Assembly: GCF_041904905.1 (NCBI RefSeq)
Contig: NZ_JAYRMI010000006.1
Span: forward strand, 1-64,000
Source: Zoogloea sp041904905
GTDB lineage: Bacteria > Pseudomonadota > Gammaproteobacteria > Burkholderiales > Rhodocyclaceae
Direction of reading: 5' to 3'
Length of the DNA stretch: 64,000 nt
This document shows, in pieces, positions 40,565 through 53,300 of this stretch. The notes below the pieces were generated by a model that saw nothing but the letters and a program-made list of their open reading frames with translations, was not told where the DNA came from and searched no databases. The position numbers and the translations under genes were made by a program. Each line of letters opens with the position of its first letter. Within the stretch, counting starts at the first letter, position 1.

Positions 40565-41094
40565 ATGCTCGATCTCAAGCAGGATTACTTTGCCCTGTTC
40601 GGCCTGACCCCGGCCTTCCGGCTCGACGAGGACCGGCTCGAACAGGCTTACCTCGATCTGCAGGGCCGGGTGCACCCCGACCGCTTCGCCCACCTGAGCG
40701 ACGCCGAGAGGCGCCAGTCGATGCAGTGGGCCACCCACGTGAATGAGGCCTTCCGCACCCTGCGCGATCCGCTCACCCGGGGGCATTACCTGCTCGAACT
40801 GCGTGGGGTCGATCCGGCTTTCGACACCAACACCGCCATGTCCGCCGAGTTCCTGATGGAGCAGATGGAGTGGCGCGAGGCCTTGGGCGAGGCGCGTGAC
40901 GCTGCCGACGAGGATGTGCTCGACGAGCTTTCCCGGCGCATCCGCCAGCGCACCCGCGCGATGGTGGAGCAGCTCGGCAGCCAGCTCGACGACGCCACCG
41001 ACCTCGACGCCGCGGCCGATACCGTCCGCCGCATGAAGTTCCTCGAGAAGCTGCAACACGAAATCAATGACGCCTTGACGGCGCTGGAATCCTG

Positions 41095-41095
<1 letters not shown>
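40565..41095 (+). CDS. hscB: HscB co-chaperone (Hsc20)
   Basis: This 176-residue J-domain protein brings IscU to HscA and stimulates its ATPase. The J-domain motif HPD is in LQGRVHPDRFAHLSDAER, and the C-terminal three-helix IscU-binding domain begins near TAMSAEFLMEQMEWREALGE. Its stop overlaps the hscA start by one base. Confidence 0.95.
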
Positions 41096-42963
<1,868 letters not shown>

Positions 42964-42971
42964 GCGCGAAC

Positions 42972-43313
42972 ATGACGACCCTGATTGTGCTCCCCCACGT
43001 GGAGCTGTGCCCCGAAGGGGCCGTGCTCGAGGCCGAACCCGGCCAGACGATCTGCGACACCCTGCTCGCCAACGACATCGAGATCGAGCACGCCTGCGAG
43101 AAATCCTGTGCCTGCACCACCTGCCACGTGATCGTGCGGGAGGGCTTCAACAGCCTCGAGCCGGCCGAAGAACTCGAAGAAGACCTGCTCGACAAGGCCT
43201 GGGGCCTGGAGCCCAATTCGCGCCTGTCGTGTCAGGCGGTGGTGGGCACCACGCCGCTCACCGTGGAGATTCCCAAGTACTCCATCAACATGGCCCGGGA
43301 GGGCAAGCACTGA
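42972..43313 (+). CDS. fdx: 2Fe-2S ferredoxin Fdx
   Basis: This 113-residue adrenodoxin-type ferredoxin is thought to supply electrons for cluster assembly. The four ligand Cys are in EHACEKSCACTTCHVIV and RLSCQAVVGT. Length and place in the operon are canonical. Its stop overlaps the iscX start. Confidence 0.95.
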   Translation: MTTLIVLPHVELCPEGAVLEAEPGQTICDTLLANDIEIEHACEKSCACTTCHVIVREGFNSLEPAEELEEDLLDKAWGLEPNSRLSCQAVVGTTPLTVEIPKYSINMAREGKH

Positions 43314-43507
43314 TGAAGTGGACCGACGTTCAGGAAATCGCCATCCAGCTGTCCGAGGCACACCCCGACGTAAACCCGGAAAAGGTCAACTTTGTTGACC
43401 TGATGCGCTGGGTCGTGGCGCTGCCCGAGTTCGACGACGACCCCAAGCGCTGCGGCGAACGGGTGCTGGAAGCGATCCAGCAGGCCTGGATCGACGAAGT
43501 GGCCTGA
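43313..43507 (+). CDS. iscX: IscX (YfhJ) Fe-S assembly regulator
   Basis: This 64-residue acidic protein binds IscS and iron and tunes cluster synthesis. It has the family pattern MKWTDVQEIAIQLSEAHPDV and FVDLMRWVVALPEFDDDPKR. It starts one base inside the fdx stop (TGATG) and is the last isc gene. Confidence 0.94.
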   Translation: MKWTDVQEIAIQLSEAHPDVNPEKVNFVDLMRWVVALPEFDDDPKRCGERVLEAIQQAWIDEVA

Positions 43508-43519
43508 CGGCCGCGTGCC

Positions 43520-43999
43520 ATGCCGGGCATCCACGACTTCGAAGCCCGGAGCCTGGAGGGCGGGCTGATCCGCTTCTCGGATTTCGCGGGCAAGGTGCTG
43601 CTGGTGGTGAACACGGCCAGCCGCTGCGGTTTCACGCCCCAGTATCGGGGCCTGCAGGCCTTGCACCGGCAGTTTGCGGGGCGGGGGCTGGTGGTGGTGG
43701 GTTTCCCGTGCAACCAGTTCGGCGGCCAGGAGCCGGGCGGCGCAGACGAGATCGCCGCGTTCTGTGAGCGCAGCTATGGTGTGGATTTTCCGATGGCCGG
43801 CAAGGTGGAGGTGAACGGACCGGATGCCCATCCGGTCTTCGCCTATCTCACCGAAGCGCTGCCGGGCGTGCTGGGCAGCCGTGCCGTGAAGTGGAACTTC
43901 ACCAAGTTCCTGGTGGATCGGGCGGGCCGGCCGATCCGGCGCTACGCCCCGACGACCCCACCCGAAACCCTGGCGGCAGACATCGAGGCGCTGCTGTAG
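43520..43999 (+). CDS. glutathione peroxidase family protein
   Basis: This 159-residue thiol peroxidase has the family blocks LLVVNTASRCGFTPQYRGLQ (peroxidatic Cys rather than selenocysteine), VVVGFPCNQFGGQEPG and VKWNFTKFLVDRAGRPIRRY. It probably reduces hydroperoxides using thioredoxin or glutathione. It begins 12 bases after iscX and may be read from the isc promoter, which would link peroxide defence to Fe-S stress. It converges with the response regulator gene at its 3' end. Confidence 0.88.
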   Translation: MPGIHDFEARSLEGGLIRFSDFAGKVLLVVNTASRCGFTPQYRGLQALHRQFAGRGLVVVGFPCNQFGGQEPGGADEIAAFCERSYGVDFPMAGKVEVNGPDAHPVFAYLTEALPGVLGSRAVKWNFTKFLVDRAGRPIRRYAPTTPPETLAADIEALL

Positions 44000-44008
44000 G
44001 GGCCGGGT

Positions 44009-44458
44009 TCAGCGCGCGGTCGGGTCCGACGGCTCGTTGAGAGACAGCCAGTACAGCCCCAACTGGCCGACGGCCTGCAGGAAGCGTTCGAAATCCACCG
44101 GCTTGCGGATGTAGCTGTTGGCACCCAGCCGATAGGCTTCAAAAATGTCCTGATGCTCTTTGGAGGTGGTGAGCACCACCACCGGAAGGAGCGCGGTGCG
44201 TTCGTCGGCACGGATGCGCCGGAGCACCTCAAGCCCGTCGATGCGCGGCAGTTTGAGATCCAGAAGCACGAACGCAGGCATCACGAGGCTGTCGCGGGTG
44301 CTGTACTGACCGGTGCAGAACAGGTAGTCCAGCGCCTCGACACCGTCTCTCGCCACGACGACCTGATTGGCGATCTTGTTCTTGGTGAAAGCGCGGAGCG
44401 TGAGTGCCTCGTCGTCGGGATTGTCCTCAACGAGGAGGATGGGGCGGTCGGTCGCCAT
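44009..44458 (-). CDS. single-domain response regulator (Rcp1/CheY-like)
   Basis: This 149-residue receiver domain has no output domain. Acidic residues ILLVEDNPDDEALT (11-12), phosphoacceptor Asp67 in FVLLDLKLPRIDGL, Thr in VVVLTTSKEHQDI and Lys in NSYIRKPVDF are all present. The long insert LFCTGQYSTRDSLVM is typical of the Rcp1/phytochrome-partner subfamily. No histidine kinase is adjacent, so its partner is encoded elsewhere. Confidence 0.87.
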   Translation of the reverse strand: MATDRPILLVEDNPDDEALTLRAFTKNKIANQVVVARDGVEALDYLFCTGQYSTRDSLVMPAFVLLDLKLPRIDGLEVLRRIRADERTALLPVVVLTTSKEHQDIFEAYRLGANSYIRKPVDFERFLQAVGQLGLYWLSLNEPSDPTAR

Positions 44459-44592
44459 AGCTACTCCTTGACCTTATTATCGTTTTGCCTGGTTTTGTTG
44501 TGCGGAGGGCAGACACCTTCCCCTCTCAGGCAAGATCATAAGTACGGTACGTAGGCGACCGGGTTGACCTAGTTCTCAAAAATCGCTGGGTT

Positions 44593-45531
44593 TTACAACA
44601 ATTGACCGGCTTCGACGACAAATACCTTATCGTCGCCGCTCGGAGCCGATAGCCAGGTGGCGGAAAGGGCCGGGAAGGCCGCCTCGACGAGGGCGCGGTT
44701 GTGCCCGACCTCGATCGCCAGCACGCCCTCGGGGGTGAGGAAGCGCGGGGCGTCGGCCAGCAGCTTGCGCACCAGATCGAGGCCGTCCTCGCCGGAGCCG
44801 AGGGCGATGCCGGGCTCGTGGAGGTATTCGGCCGGCAGCGATTCCATCGATGCGCGGGTGACGTAGGGCGGGTTGCTGAGGATGAAGTCGAAGCGCTGCT
44901 CGGGCACCGCGGCAAAGCCGTCGGACTTGACCAGCGCGATGCGGTCTTCAAGGCCGTAGGCGGCGATGTTGGCGGCGGCCACATCGAGCGCGTCCTGGGA
45001 GATGTCGACCGCGGTGATGTGGGCGTTGGGGAAGGCGTGGGCCATCAGGATGGCGAGGCAGCCCGAGCCGGTGCACATGTCCATGGCCGCGGTGACTTCT
45101 TCCGGGTTCTGGACCCACGGCGCGAAGCCGTCTTCCAGTAGTTCGGCAAAATACGAGCGGGGCACGATGACCCGTGGGTCCACCTCGAAGCGGAAATCCC
45201 CCAGCCAGGCCTCGCCGGTGATGTAGGCGGCGGGGAGCTTGTCCACCGCGCGCTTCTCGATGACTTCGAAGATGGCTTCCCGCTCGTCGCCCGGGATGCA
45301 GGCGTCGAGGAAGGGTTCGAGGCGATCGAGCGGCAGGGCGAGGGTGTGGAGGATGAGGTAGACGGCTTCGTCGTAGGCGTCGGGCAGGCCGTGGCCGAAG
45401 TAGCAGCCGGCCCGGTTGAAGCGGGTGACGGCATAGCGCAGCCAGTCGCGGACGGTGACGAGTTCGGCCAGGGGGCCGTGTTCGTGGGCGTGCTCGTCGT
45501 CGTCGAGCGGGTCGTCGTGGTGGTCGTTCAT
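44593..45531 (-). CDS. prmB: ribosomal protein L3 glutamine methyltransferase PrmB
   Basis: This 312-residue N5-glutamine methyltransferase has AdoMet motif AMDMCTGSGCLAILMAHAFP and catalytic NPPY (FILSNPPYVTRASMESLPAE, YLHEPGIALGSGEDGLDLV). The His/Asp-rich N-terminus (HHDDPLDDDEHAHEH) is an extension before the family core. Its ATG overlaps the dapE stop by four bases, so it is translated with dapE. Confidence 0.92.
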   Translation of the reverse strand: MNDHHDDPLDDDEHAHEHGPLAELVTVRDWLRYAVTRFNRAGCYFGHGLPDAYDEAVYLILHTLALPLDRLEPFLDACIPGDEREAIFEVIEKRAVDKLPAAYITGEAWLGDFRFEVDPRVIVPRSYFAELLEDGFAPWVQNPEEVTAAMDMCTGSGCLAILMAHAFPNAHITAVDISQDALDVAAANIAAYGLEDRIALVKSDGFAAVPEQRFDFILSNPPYVTRASMESLPAEYLHEPGIALGSGEDGLDLVRKLLADAPRFLTPEGVLAIEVGHNRALVEAAFPALSATWLSAPSGDDKVFVVEAGQLL

Positions 45532-46670
45532 GCCTTGTCCGATGGGGTGAGCAGGTTTTCGAGGGTGCGGCGGTAGATGTCCGACAGGGGCTGGATGGCG
45601 TCCAGCGCGATGCACTCGTTGAGCTTGTGGATGGTGGCGTTCACCGGGCCGAATTCGACCACCTGGGGGCAGATGTCGGCGATGAAGCGGCCGTCGGAGG
45701 TGCCGCCGGTGGTGGAGAGTTCGGGGCTGATCGCGAGGGTGTCGCGGATGGCGGTCTCCATCGCGCCGACGAGGCTGCCGCGGGGGGTGAGGAAGGGCTT
45801 GCCGCCGAGGGTCCAGGCGAGGTCGTAGTCGAACCCGTGGCGGTCGAGCACGGCGTGTACGCGGGCCTTGAGCTGGTCGGCGGTGTGCACGGTGGCGAAG
45901 CGGAAGTTGAACTGGACCTCCAGCGTGCCCGGGATGACGTTGGTGGCGCCGGTGCCGGCCTTGATGTTGGACATCTGCCAGGAGGTGGGCGGGAAGTATT
46001 CGTTGCCTTCGTCCCATTTTTCGGCGGCGAGTTCGGCCAGGGCCGGGGCGGCGAGGTGGATGGGGTTCTTGGCCAGGTGCGGGTAGGCGATGTGGCCCTG
46101 CACGCCTTTGACGGTGAGCTTGCCCGACAGGCTGCCGCGGCGGCCGTTCTTGATCGTGTCGCCGAGGGTGTTGGTGGAGGTGGGCTCGCCGACGATGCAG
46201 AAGTCGAGGGCTTCGCCCCGGGCGCGCAGGGTTTCGACGACCAGCGTGGTGCCGTGGGTGGCGTCGCCTTCTTCGTCGGAGGTGAGGAGCAGGGCGATGG
46301 AGCCGGCGTGATCGGGGTGGGCGGCGACGAAGGCTTCGATGGCGGTGACGAAGGCGGCGAGCGACGTCTTCATGTCGGCGGCGCCGCGGCCGAACAGCAT
46401 GCCGTCACGCTCGGTGGGCTCGAAGGGGTGGGAGGTCCAGGCGTCCAGCGGGCCGGTGGGCACCACGTCGGTGTGGCCGGCGAACACCGCCAGCGGGCGC
46501 GCGGTGCCGCGTCGTGCCCACAGGTTGCTGACGCCGCCGCCGTCGATGCGTTCGCAGACGAAGCCGAGGGGCGCCAGACGGCTGGCGATGAGGTCGAGGC
46601 AGCCGGCGTCTTCGGGGGTGACCGACGGGCGCGCGATGAGGCTGCGGGTGAGTTCGAGGGTGGGGTTCAT
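45528..46670 (-). CDS. dapE: succinyl-diaminopimelate desuccinylase DapE
   Basis: This 380-residue M20 zinc hydrolase of lysine/diaminopimelate synthesis has metal-binding motifs VFAGHTDVVPTGPLDAW, MLFGRGAADMKTSLAAFVTA and LLLTSDEEGDATHGTTLVVE. Length is canonical. It sits downstream of pilU and dapD/dapC on the same strand and overlaps prmB by four bases. Confidence 0.94.
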   Translation of the reverse strand: MNPTLELTRSLIARPSVTPEDAGCLDLIASRLAPLGFVCERIDGGGVSNLWARRGTARPLAVFAGHTDVVPTGPLDAWTSHPFEPTERDGMLFGRGAADMKTSLAAFVTAIEAFVAAHPDHAGSIALLLTSDEEGDATHGTTLVVETLRARGEALDFCIVGEPTSTNTLGDTIKNGRRGSLSGKLTVKGVQGHIAYPHLAKNPIHLAAPALAELAAEKWDEGNEYFPPTSWQMSNIKAGTGATNVIPGTLEVQFNFRFATVHTADQLKARVHAVLDRHGFDYDLAWTLGGKPFLTPRGSLVGAMETAIRDTLAISPELSTTGGTSDGRFIADICPQVVEFGPVNATIHKLNECIALDAIQPLSDIYRRTLENLLTPSDKA

Positions 46671-46759
46671 GACGTGTATTGTTTTTGGTTGAGGCAGGCG
46701 ATGGGCCCGCCGCCGCCCCGGGGCGGGGCGCCGATGCGGCGGGCCGGCCGGGGCGACGC

Positions 46760-47929
46760 TCAGTCGTCGTCGAGTTCGAGGGTGAACTCGCGGAAGGACG
46801 AGCCGTCCGGCTGGGTGCTTTCGAAGTCGATGGCCGAGGCGTTGCGGCTGGCCTCGTTGTTGGTGTTGCCGAATTGGGCGTTGTTGATGAGCCAGGACAG
46901 GTTGGTGGGCGAATCGGAGTTGGTGAGTGCCTCTTCGAGGGTGATGACCTTCTCCTTGTAGAGCCGGAACAGATCCTGCTCGAAGGTGCGGGAGCCCTGG
47001 GCCAGGCTCTGCTCCATCGCTTCGCGGATCGCGGAGATCTCGCTGCGCTCGATGAGTTCGGACACCTGGCGGGAGTTGAGGAGGATCTCGACCGCCGGAA
47101 TGCGACCGCCGTCGGGCTTCTTGACTAGGCGCTGGGAGGCGATGCACTTGAGCGTGGCGGCGAGGTCGAGGGCGAGCAGGGCCCGGCCGTCCATCGGGAA
47201 GAAGCTGAAGATGCGGTTGAGCGCGTGGTAGGCGTTGTTGGCGTGCAGGGTGGCGAGGCACAGGTGGCCGGTCTGGGAGTAGGACAAGGCGGCCTGCATG
47301 GTCTCGCGGTCGCGGATCTCGCCGATCAGGATGCAGTCGGGCGCCTGACGCATGGCGTTCTTGAGGGCCTGGTGCCAGTCGGCGGTGTCCTGACCGATCT
47401 CACGCTGGTTCACGATCGACATCTTGTGCTTGAACAGATATTCGATCGGGTCTTCGATGGTGAGGATGTGGCCGGAACGGTTCTCGTTCCGGTGGTCGAT
47501 CATCGAGGCGATGGTGGTGGACTTGCCCGAGCCGGTGGCGCCGACCACCAGGATCAGGCCGCGCTTCTCCATGATGACCTCGCTGAGCACCGGCGGCAGG
47601 CCGAGGCTCTCGAGGCGCGGTATGTCGCCCGAGATGTAGCGGACGACGATGGCGACGCTGTTGCGCTGCCAGAAGATGTTGACGCGGAAGTTGCCCAGAT
47701 CGCGCCGGCCGAAGGAGAGGTTCATCTCCCGGGTGCGCTCGAAGCGCTCGACCTGCTCGGGCGACATCATCTCGTAGGCCATGCGCTGGACCATCGTGGG
47801 GTCCATGGCCTGCTGGTTGATGGGCAGGGTGTTGCCGTCGATCTTGATGTGGATCGGGGTGCCGACGGTTATGAAGATGTCCGAGGCCTTCTTCTCGGCC
47901 ATCAGGGAGAAAAGCTTGTCGATGATCAT
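46760..47929 (-). CDS. pilU: type IV pilus retraction-associated ATPase PilU
   Basis: This 389-residue PilT/PilU-family secretion ATPase has Walker A GATGSGKSTTIASMIDH, Asp box LTIEDPIEYLFKHKMSIVNQ, Walker B DCILIGEIRDRETM and His box HLCLATLHANNAYHALNR. The opening IDKLFSLMAEKKASDIFITV and the long acidic C-terminus ending FTLELDDD favour PilU over PilT. No other pilus gene is in the window. Confidence 0.88.
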   Translation of the reverse strand: MIIDKLFSLMAEKKASDIFITVGTPIHIKIDGNTLPINQQAMDPTMVQRMAYEMMSPEQVERFERTREMNLSFGRRDLGNFRVNIFWQRNSVAIVVRYISGDIPRLESLGLPPVLSEVIMEKRGLILVVGATGSGKSTTIASMIDHRNENRSGHILTIEDPIEYLFKHKMSIVNQREIGQDTADWHQALKNAMRQAPDCILIGEIRDRETMQAALSYSQTGHLCLATLHANNAYHALNRIFSFFPMDGRALLALDLAATLKCIASQRLVKKPDGGRIPAVEILLNSRQVSELIERSEISAIREAMEQSLAQGSRTFEQDLFRLYKEKVITLEEALTNSDSPTNLSWLINNAQFGNTNNEASRNASAIDFESTQPDGSSFREFTLELDDD

Positions 47930-48006
47930 CAGTCAGCTCCGACGGCAACAGGGCAGGGCCGCTTCGGGGTTCCCGGAGGGGTAACCGTGGGCGGCCCGGA
48001 TCGGGG

Positions 48007-48869
<863 letters not shown>

Positions 48870-48873
<4 letters not shown>

Positions 48874-50084
48874 GAGCGTTCGGAGAGGTGTTGGGCGAAG
48901 GCGACGATGCGACCCGCCGCTTCGACGCACTCTGCCAGGTCGGCAACCAGCGCGATGCGCACGAAGCCCGCGCCGGGATTGACGCCGTGGGCCTCGCGGG
49001 CGAGGAAGCTGCCCGGCAGAACCGTCACATTATATTCAGCCTGCAGGCGGCGGGCGAACTCGGTATCCGAAACCCCCAGGCGGGAGACCTTGGCCCACAG
49101 GTAAAAGCCGGCGTCGGGCAGGTCTACATCGAGCCAGGGTTTGAGCATGGGGGTGATAACGGCGAACTTCTCCCGGTATTGACGACGGTTTTCGGCCACG
49201 TGGGCCTCGTCGTTCCAGGCGGCGGCGGAGGCCGCCTGCACCGACGGGCTCATGGCGCAGCCGTGGTAGGTGCGGTAGAGCAGGAAGCGCTTGAGGATCT
49301 CGGCGTCGCCGGCCACGAAGCCGGAGCGCATGCCCGGCACGTTGGAGCGCTTGGAGAGGCTGGAGAACATCACCACGTTGCGGAAATCCGTGCGGCCGAG
49401 GCGGTGGGCGGCTTCGAGGCCGCCGATGGGCAGGTGGGCGTCGTCGAAGTAGATCTCGGAATAGCACTCGTCGGCGGCGATCACGAAGCCGTAGCGGTCG
49501 GAGAGTTCGAACAGCTGCTTCCACTCGTCGAGGGAGAGCACCTTGCCGGTGGGGTTGCCCGGCGAGCACACGAAGACCAGCTGCACGCGCTGCCAGACGG
49601 ATTCGGGCACGGCGTCGAAATCGGAGGCGAAGCGGTCGCCCGGCAGGTTGTTGACGAAGTAGGGCTTGGCGCCGGCCAGGTAGGCCGCGCCTTCGTAGAT
49701 CTGGTAGAACGGGTTGGGCGAGAGCACCAGGGCGTCCGGCTTGCTGCCGTCGATCACGCACTGGGCGAAGGCGAACAGGGCCTCGCGGGAACCATTGACC
49801 GGCAACACCTGGGCGGCGGCGCTCACCTGCGGCAGGCCGTAGCGGCGCGTGAGCCAGCCGGCGATCGACTGGCGCAGGGCGTCGGAGCCCTGGGTGGTGG
49901 GGTAGTTGGCGAGGCCGCCGAGGTTATCCACCAGCGCCTGCTTGATGAATTCGGGCGTGGCGTGCTGCGGTTCGCCGATGGACAGGCGGATCGCCGAATA
50001 GCCGGCGGGCGGCACGATGCCTTCGAAGAGGCCACGGAGTTTCTCGAAGGGGTAGGGGTGAAGATCCTGGAGGTGCGGGTTCAC
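48870..50084 (-). CDS. dapC: succinyldiaminopimelate aminotransferase DapC
   Basis: This 404-residue PLP aminotransferase of fold type I has RLSIGEPQHATPEFIKQALV, QVLPVNGSREALFAFAQCVI, FVCSPGNPTGKVLSLDEW, ADECYSEIYFDD and the PLP lysine in FSSLSKRSNVPGMRSGF. The GTG at 50084 (VNPHLQDLHPYPFEKL) is chosen from the family N-terminus. Together with dapD and dapE it covers consecutive steps of the succinylase pathway. It is divergent from smc. Confidence 0.92.
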
Positions 50085-50309
50085 GTTCGGGGGATTTCCT
50101 GTGTTCGTCCTGGGGTCGGCCCGGTGCGGATGGCCGGGCGCTGCGGCAAAAACGCCACGGGGCGGCGGTGCAGCACAGGGCAAGACAAAGCCGCTGGCCT
50201 GATTTTTAACGAATGCTATTATAGCGTCCGCCGTTTATGTGGCAGTGCAGCAAGCGTGCTGTCCGATTGCCGCCAGCCCTGACTCTTCCCGTTCCTTATC
50301 CGGATTTCC

Positions 50310-53300
50310 GTGCGTCTCGCCAAACTCAAGCTCGCTGGTTTCAAGACCTTCGTCGACCCGACGACCGTGCTCACGCCCGGCAACCTGGTGGGCGTGGTGG
50401 GGCCGAACGGTTGCGGCAAGTCGAACATCATCGACGCGGTGCGCTGGGTGCTGGGCGAATCCCGCGCGTCGGCGCTGCGGGGCGGCTCGATGATGGACGT
50501 GATCTTCAACGGCTCCACCACCCGCAAGCCGGTGTCGCGGGCCAGCGTCGAGCTGGTGTTCGACAACGCCGAGGGCCGGGCGGCCGGCCAGTGGAAACCC
50601 TACGCCGAGGTGGCGGTCAAGCGCGTGCTCGACCGCAGCGGCGACTCCACCTATTTCATCAACGGCATGCAGGTGCGCCGCAAGGACGTGATCGACCTGT
50701 TCCTGGGCACCGGCCTTGGGCCGCGGGCCTACGCGATCATCGAGCAGGGCATGATCTCGCGCATCATCGAGGCCAAGCCGGAGGAGGTGCGCGGCTTTCT
50801 CGAAGAGGCTGCCGGCGTCACCAAATACCGCGAGCGGCGCAAGGAGACCGAAGGGCGCCTGACTGACGCCCGCGACAACCTGACCCGCCTGGACGACATC
50901 CGCAACGAGCTTGGTCAGCAGCTTGGCAAGCTGGAGCAGCAGGCGGCAGTGGCCGAGAAGTACCGCCAGCTCAACGCCAGCCTGTCGGAGCGGCAGAACC
51001 TGCTGTGGCTCATGAAGCGCAACGAGGCCCGGGCCGAGCGTGCCCGGCTGGCCGACGAGCTGGCCGATGCTACCCGGCGCATCGAGGCCGATTCCTCGCG
51101 TCTGCAGGAGCTTGAAAGCCAGCTCGAAACCGCCCGCGAGGCCCAGCTTGCCGCCAACGAGGGCGTGCAGCACGCCCAGAGCGCGCTGTTCGCGGTGAGT
51201 TCCGAACTGACCCGGCTCGAAGGCGAGCTGGCTCGCCTGCGCGACAGCCGGCGGATTCTCGAAAGTCGGCTGGCCCAGCTGGAACGCGACGACGCCCAGT
51301 GGCGCAGCCAGCTCGAGAGCCTCGCCGCCGACAGCGAGCGCTGGCAGGGCCTGCTTGACAACGCCGCGATCCGTGCCGAGCAGGCCGAGGCGCGCCACGC
51401 CGAGGTGGGCGACCGCCTGCCCGAGGCCGAGGAGGCCCTCAACGCCGCCGACGCCGCCGCCGCCGCGATCCGCCGCGAGCTTAACCAGGCCGAGCAGCAG
51501 ATCCGCGTCGAGGATGCCCACCGGGTGAGCAGCGAGCGCACGCTCGACACCCTGGCGCAGCGTCGCGCCCGGCTGCAGCAGGAGGAATCCGCCGTCCAGG
51601 CGCCCGACCTGCGGCTGCTCGCCGAGCGCGAGGCGGCGCTGGCGGCTGCCGAGGAGGCCCTGGACCAGCGCCAGTCCGAGATCGCCGACGCCCAGGCCCA
51701 GCTGCCCGCGGCCCAGCAGGCCCTCAAGCAGGCCCTGGACGCCGAACGTCAGGCCCAGCGCCACGCCACCGAGCTGCGGGCGCGCCGCGAGGCGCTGGTG
51801 CAGTTGCAGAACAAGGTGCAGGTGCAGGGCCAGCTGGGCGACTGGATCAAGCGCCACAAGCTGGACGCGCTCAAGCCCCTGTGGCAGTGCATCCGCGTGG
51901 AGGCCGGGTGGGAGCTGGCCGTCGAGGCGGTGCTGCGCGAACGCCTCGCCGCGCTGCCGGCCGAGGATGGCAAGGTGGCGCTGGTGGCGCTGGCCGACAA
52001 GGTGCCGGGCGCCTTCGCGTTTCTGCTTGCCGGTGCGCCGGTGGCGGGCGATGTCGTACCGCCGCCGGAAGGCTGCCGGCCGCTGGCGGAGAAGGTCGGC
52101 GCCGATGGCGAGCTGGCCGCCGTGCTGGAGAGCTGGCTGGCCCGGGTGTTTGTCGCCGACGATCTGGCAGCCTGGATCGACCGGCGCGAGTCGCTCGCTG
52201 CCGGGGCGGTGCTGGTGTCGCGGGACGGTCGCCTGCTGAGCCGTCACGCGCTGATCCACTATGCGCCGGATTCGCGCACCCACGGCGTCATCGAGCGCCA
52301 GCGGGAAATCGACCAGCTGGGCGCCGAGGTGGAGGCTGCCCAGGATGGCGCGGCGATGGCGCGGGAAGCCATGGCCGAGGCCGAGGCGCTGGCCGCCCGG
52401 GTGCAGGACGCCTTGGCCGGGCTGCGACGCGACGCCCAGGCCCTGCAGGCGCGGGTGCACGCCGAGCAGGTGGAGGTGCTCAAGCTCAGCCAGGCCCGAC
52501 AGCGCTACGAGGAGCGCTGCGGCCAGATCGAACGGGATCTGGGCGAGATCGCCCACGCCGAACAGGCCGAACGCGACCGCCTGATGCGCGCCGAGACCGA
52601 ACTGGAGCGCAGCCGCGAGATGGCCGAGCTGCAGCGCGGCCGGCTCGACGCCGCCGAGGCCGTGCGCCGGGAGCGCGAAAGCAGCCTGCGCGAGACCCGC
52701 GCGCTGGAATCCGCGCTGGCCCGTGAGTTGCAGGAAGCCCGCCACTCCGAGCGCGAATGCGTGAGCAAGCTCGACGACATCGCCCGCAACCGGGCGCTGG
52801 CCGGCGAGCAGCTGGAACGCATCGCCGACGAGCTTACCGAGCGCCGCGAGTCGTTGATGGAGATCGACGAGGTGTCGGTGTCCGCCGCCCTGCAGGAGGC
52901 GGTGGCCCTGCGCGCCACCCGCGAGACCGCGCTTGCCGCCAGCCGCAACACCCTGGAGGCGGTCAACGGTCAGCTGCGCGGGCTGGAGGAAGATCGCCAG
53001 CGCACCGAGCACGCCGCCGCGCCCCAGCGCGAGCGGGTGGCCGATCTGCGGCTGCGGGTCCAGGCGGTCGAGATGGCCGAAGCCCAGCACGCGGCCCGGC
53101 TCGAAGAGGCTCAGGCCGACGAGGCCGCACTCGCCCCGCTGCTGGTGCCGGATCTGAAGGAAGGGGCGCTGCAGCGGGAGGTGGCCCGGCTGGGGCGGGA
53201 GATCGCCGAGCTGGGTCCGGTCAATCTGGCTGCACTCGACGAGCTGAAAGCCGCCGCGGAGCGGAAAAACTACCTCGACATGCAGACCGAGGATCTGCTA

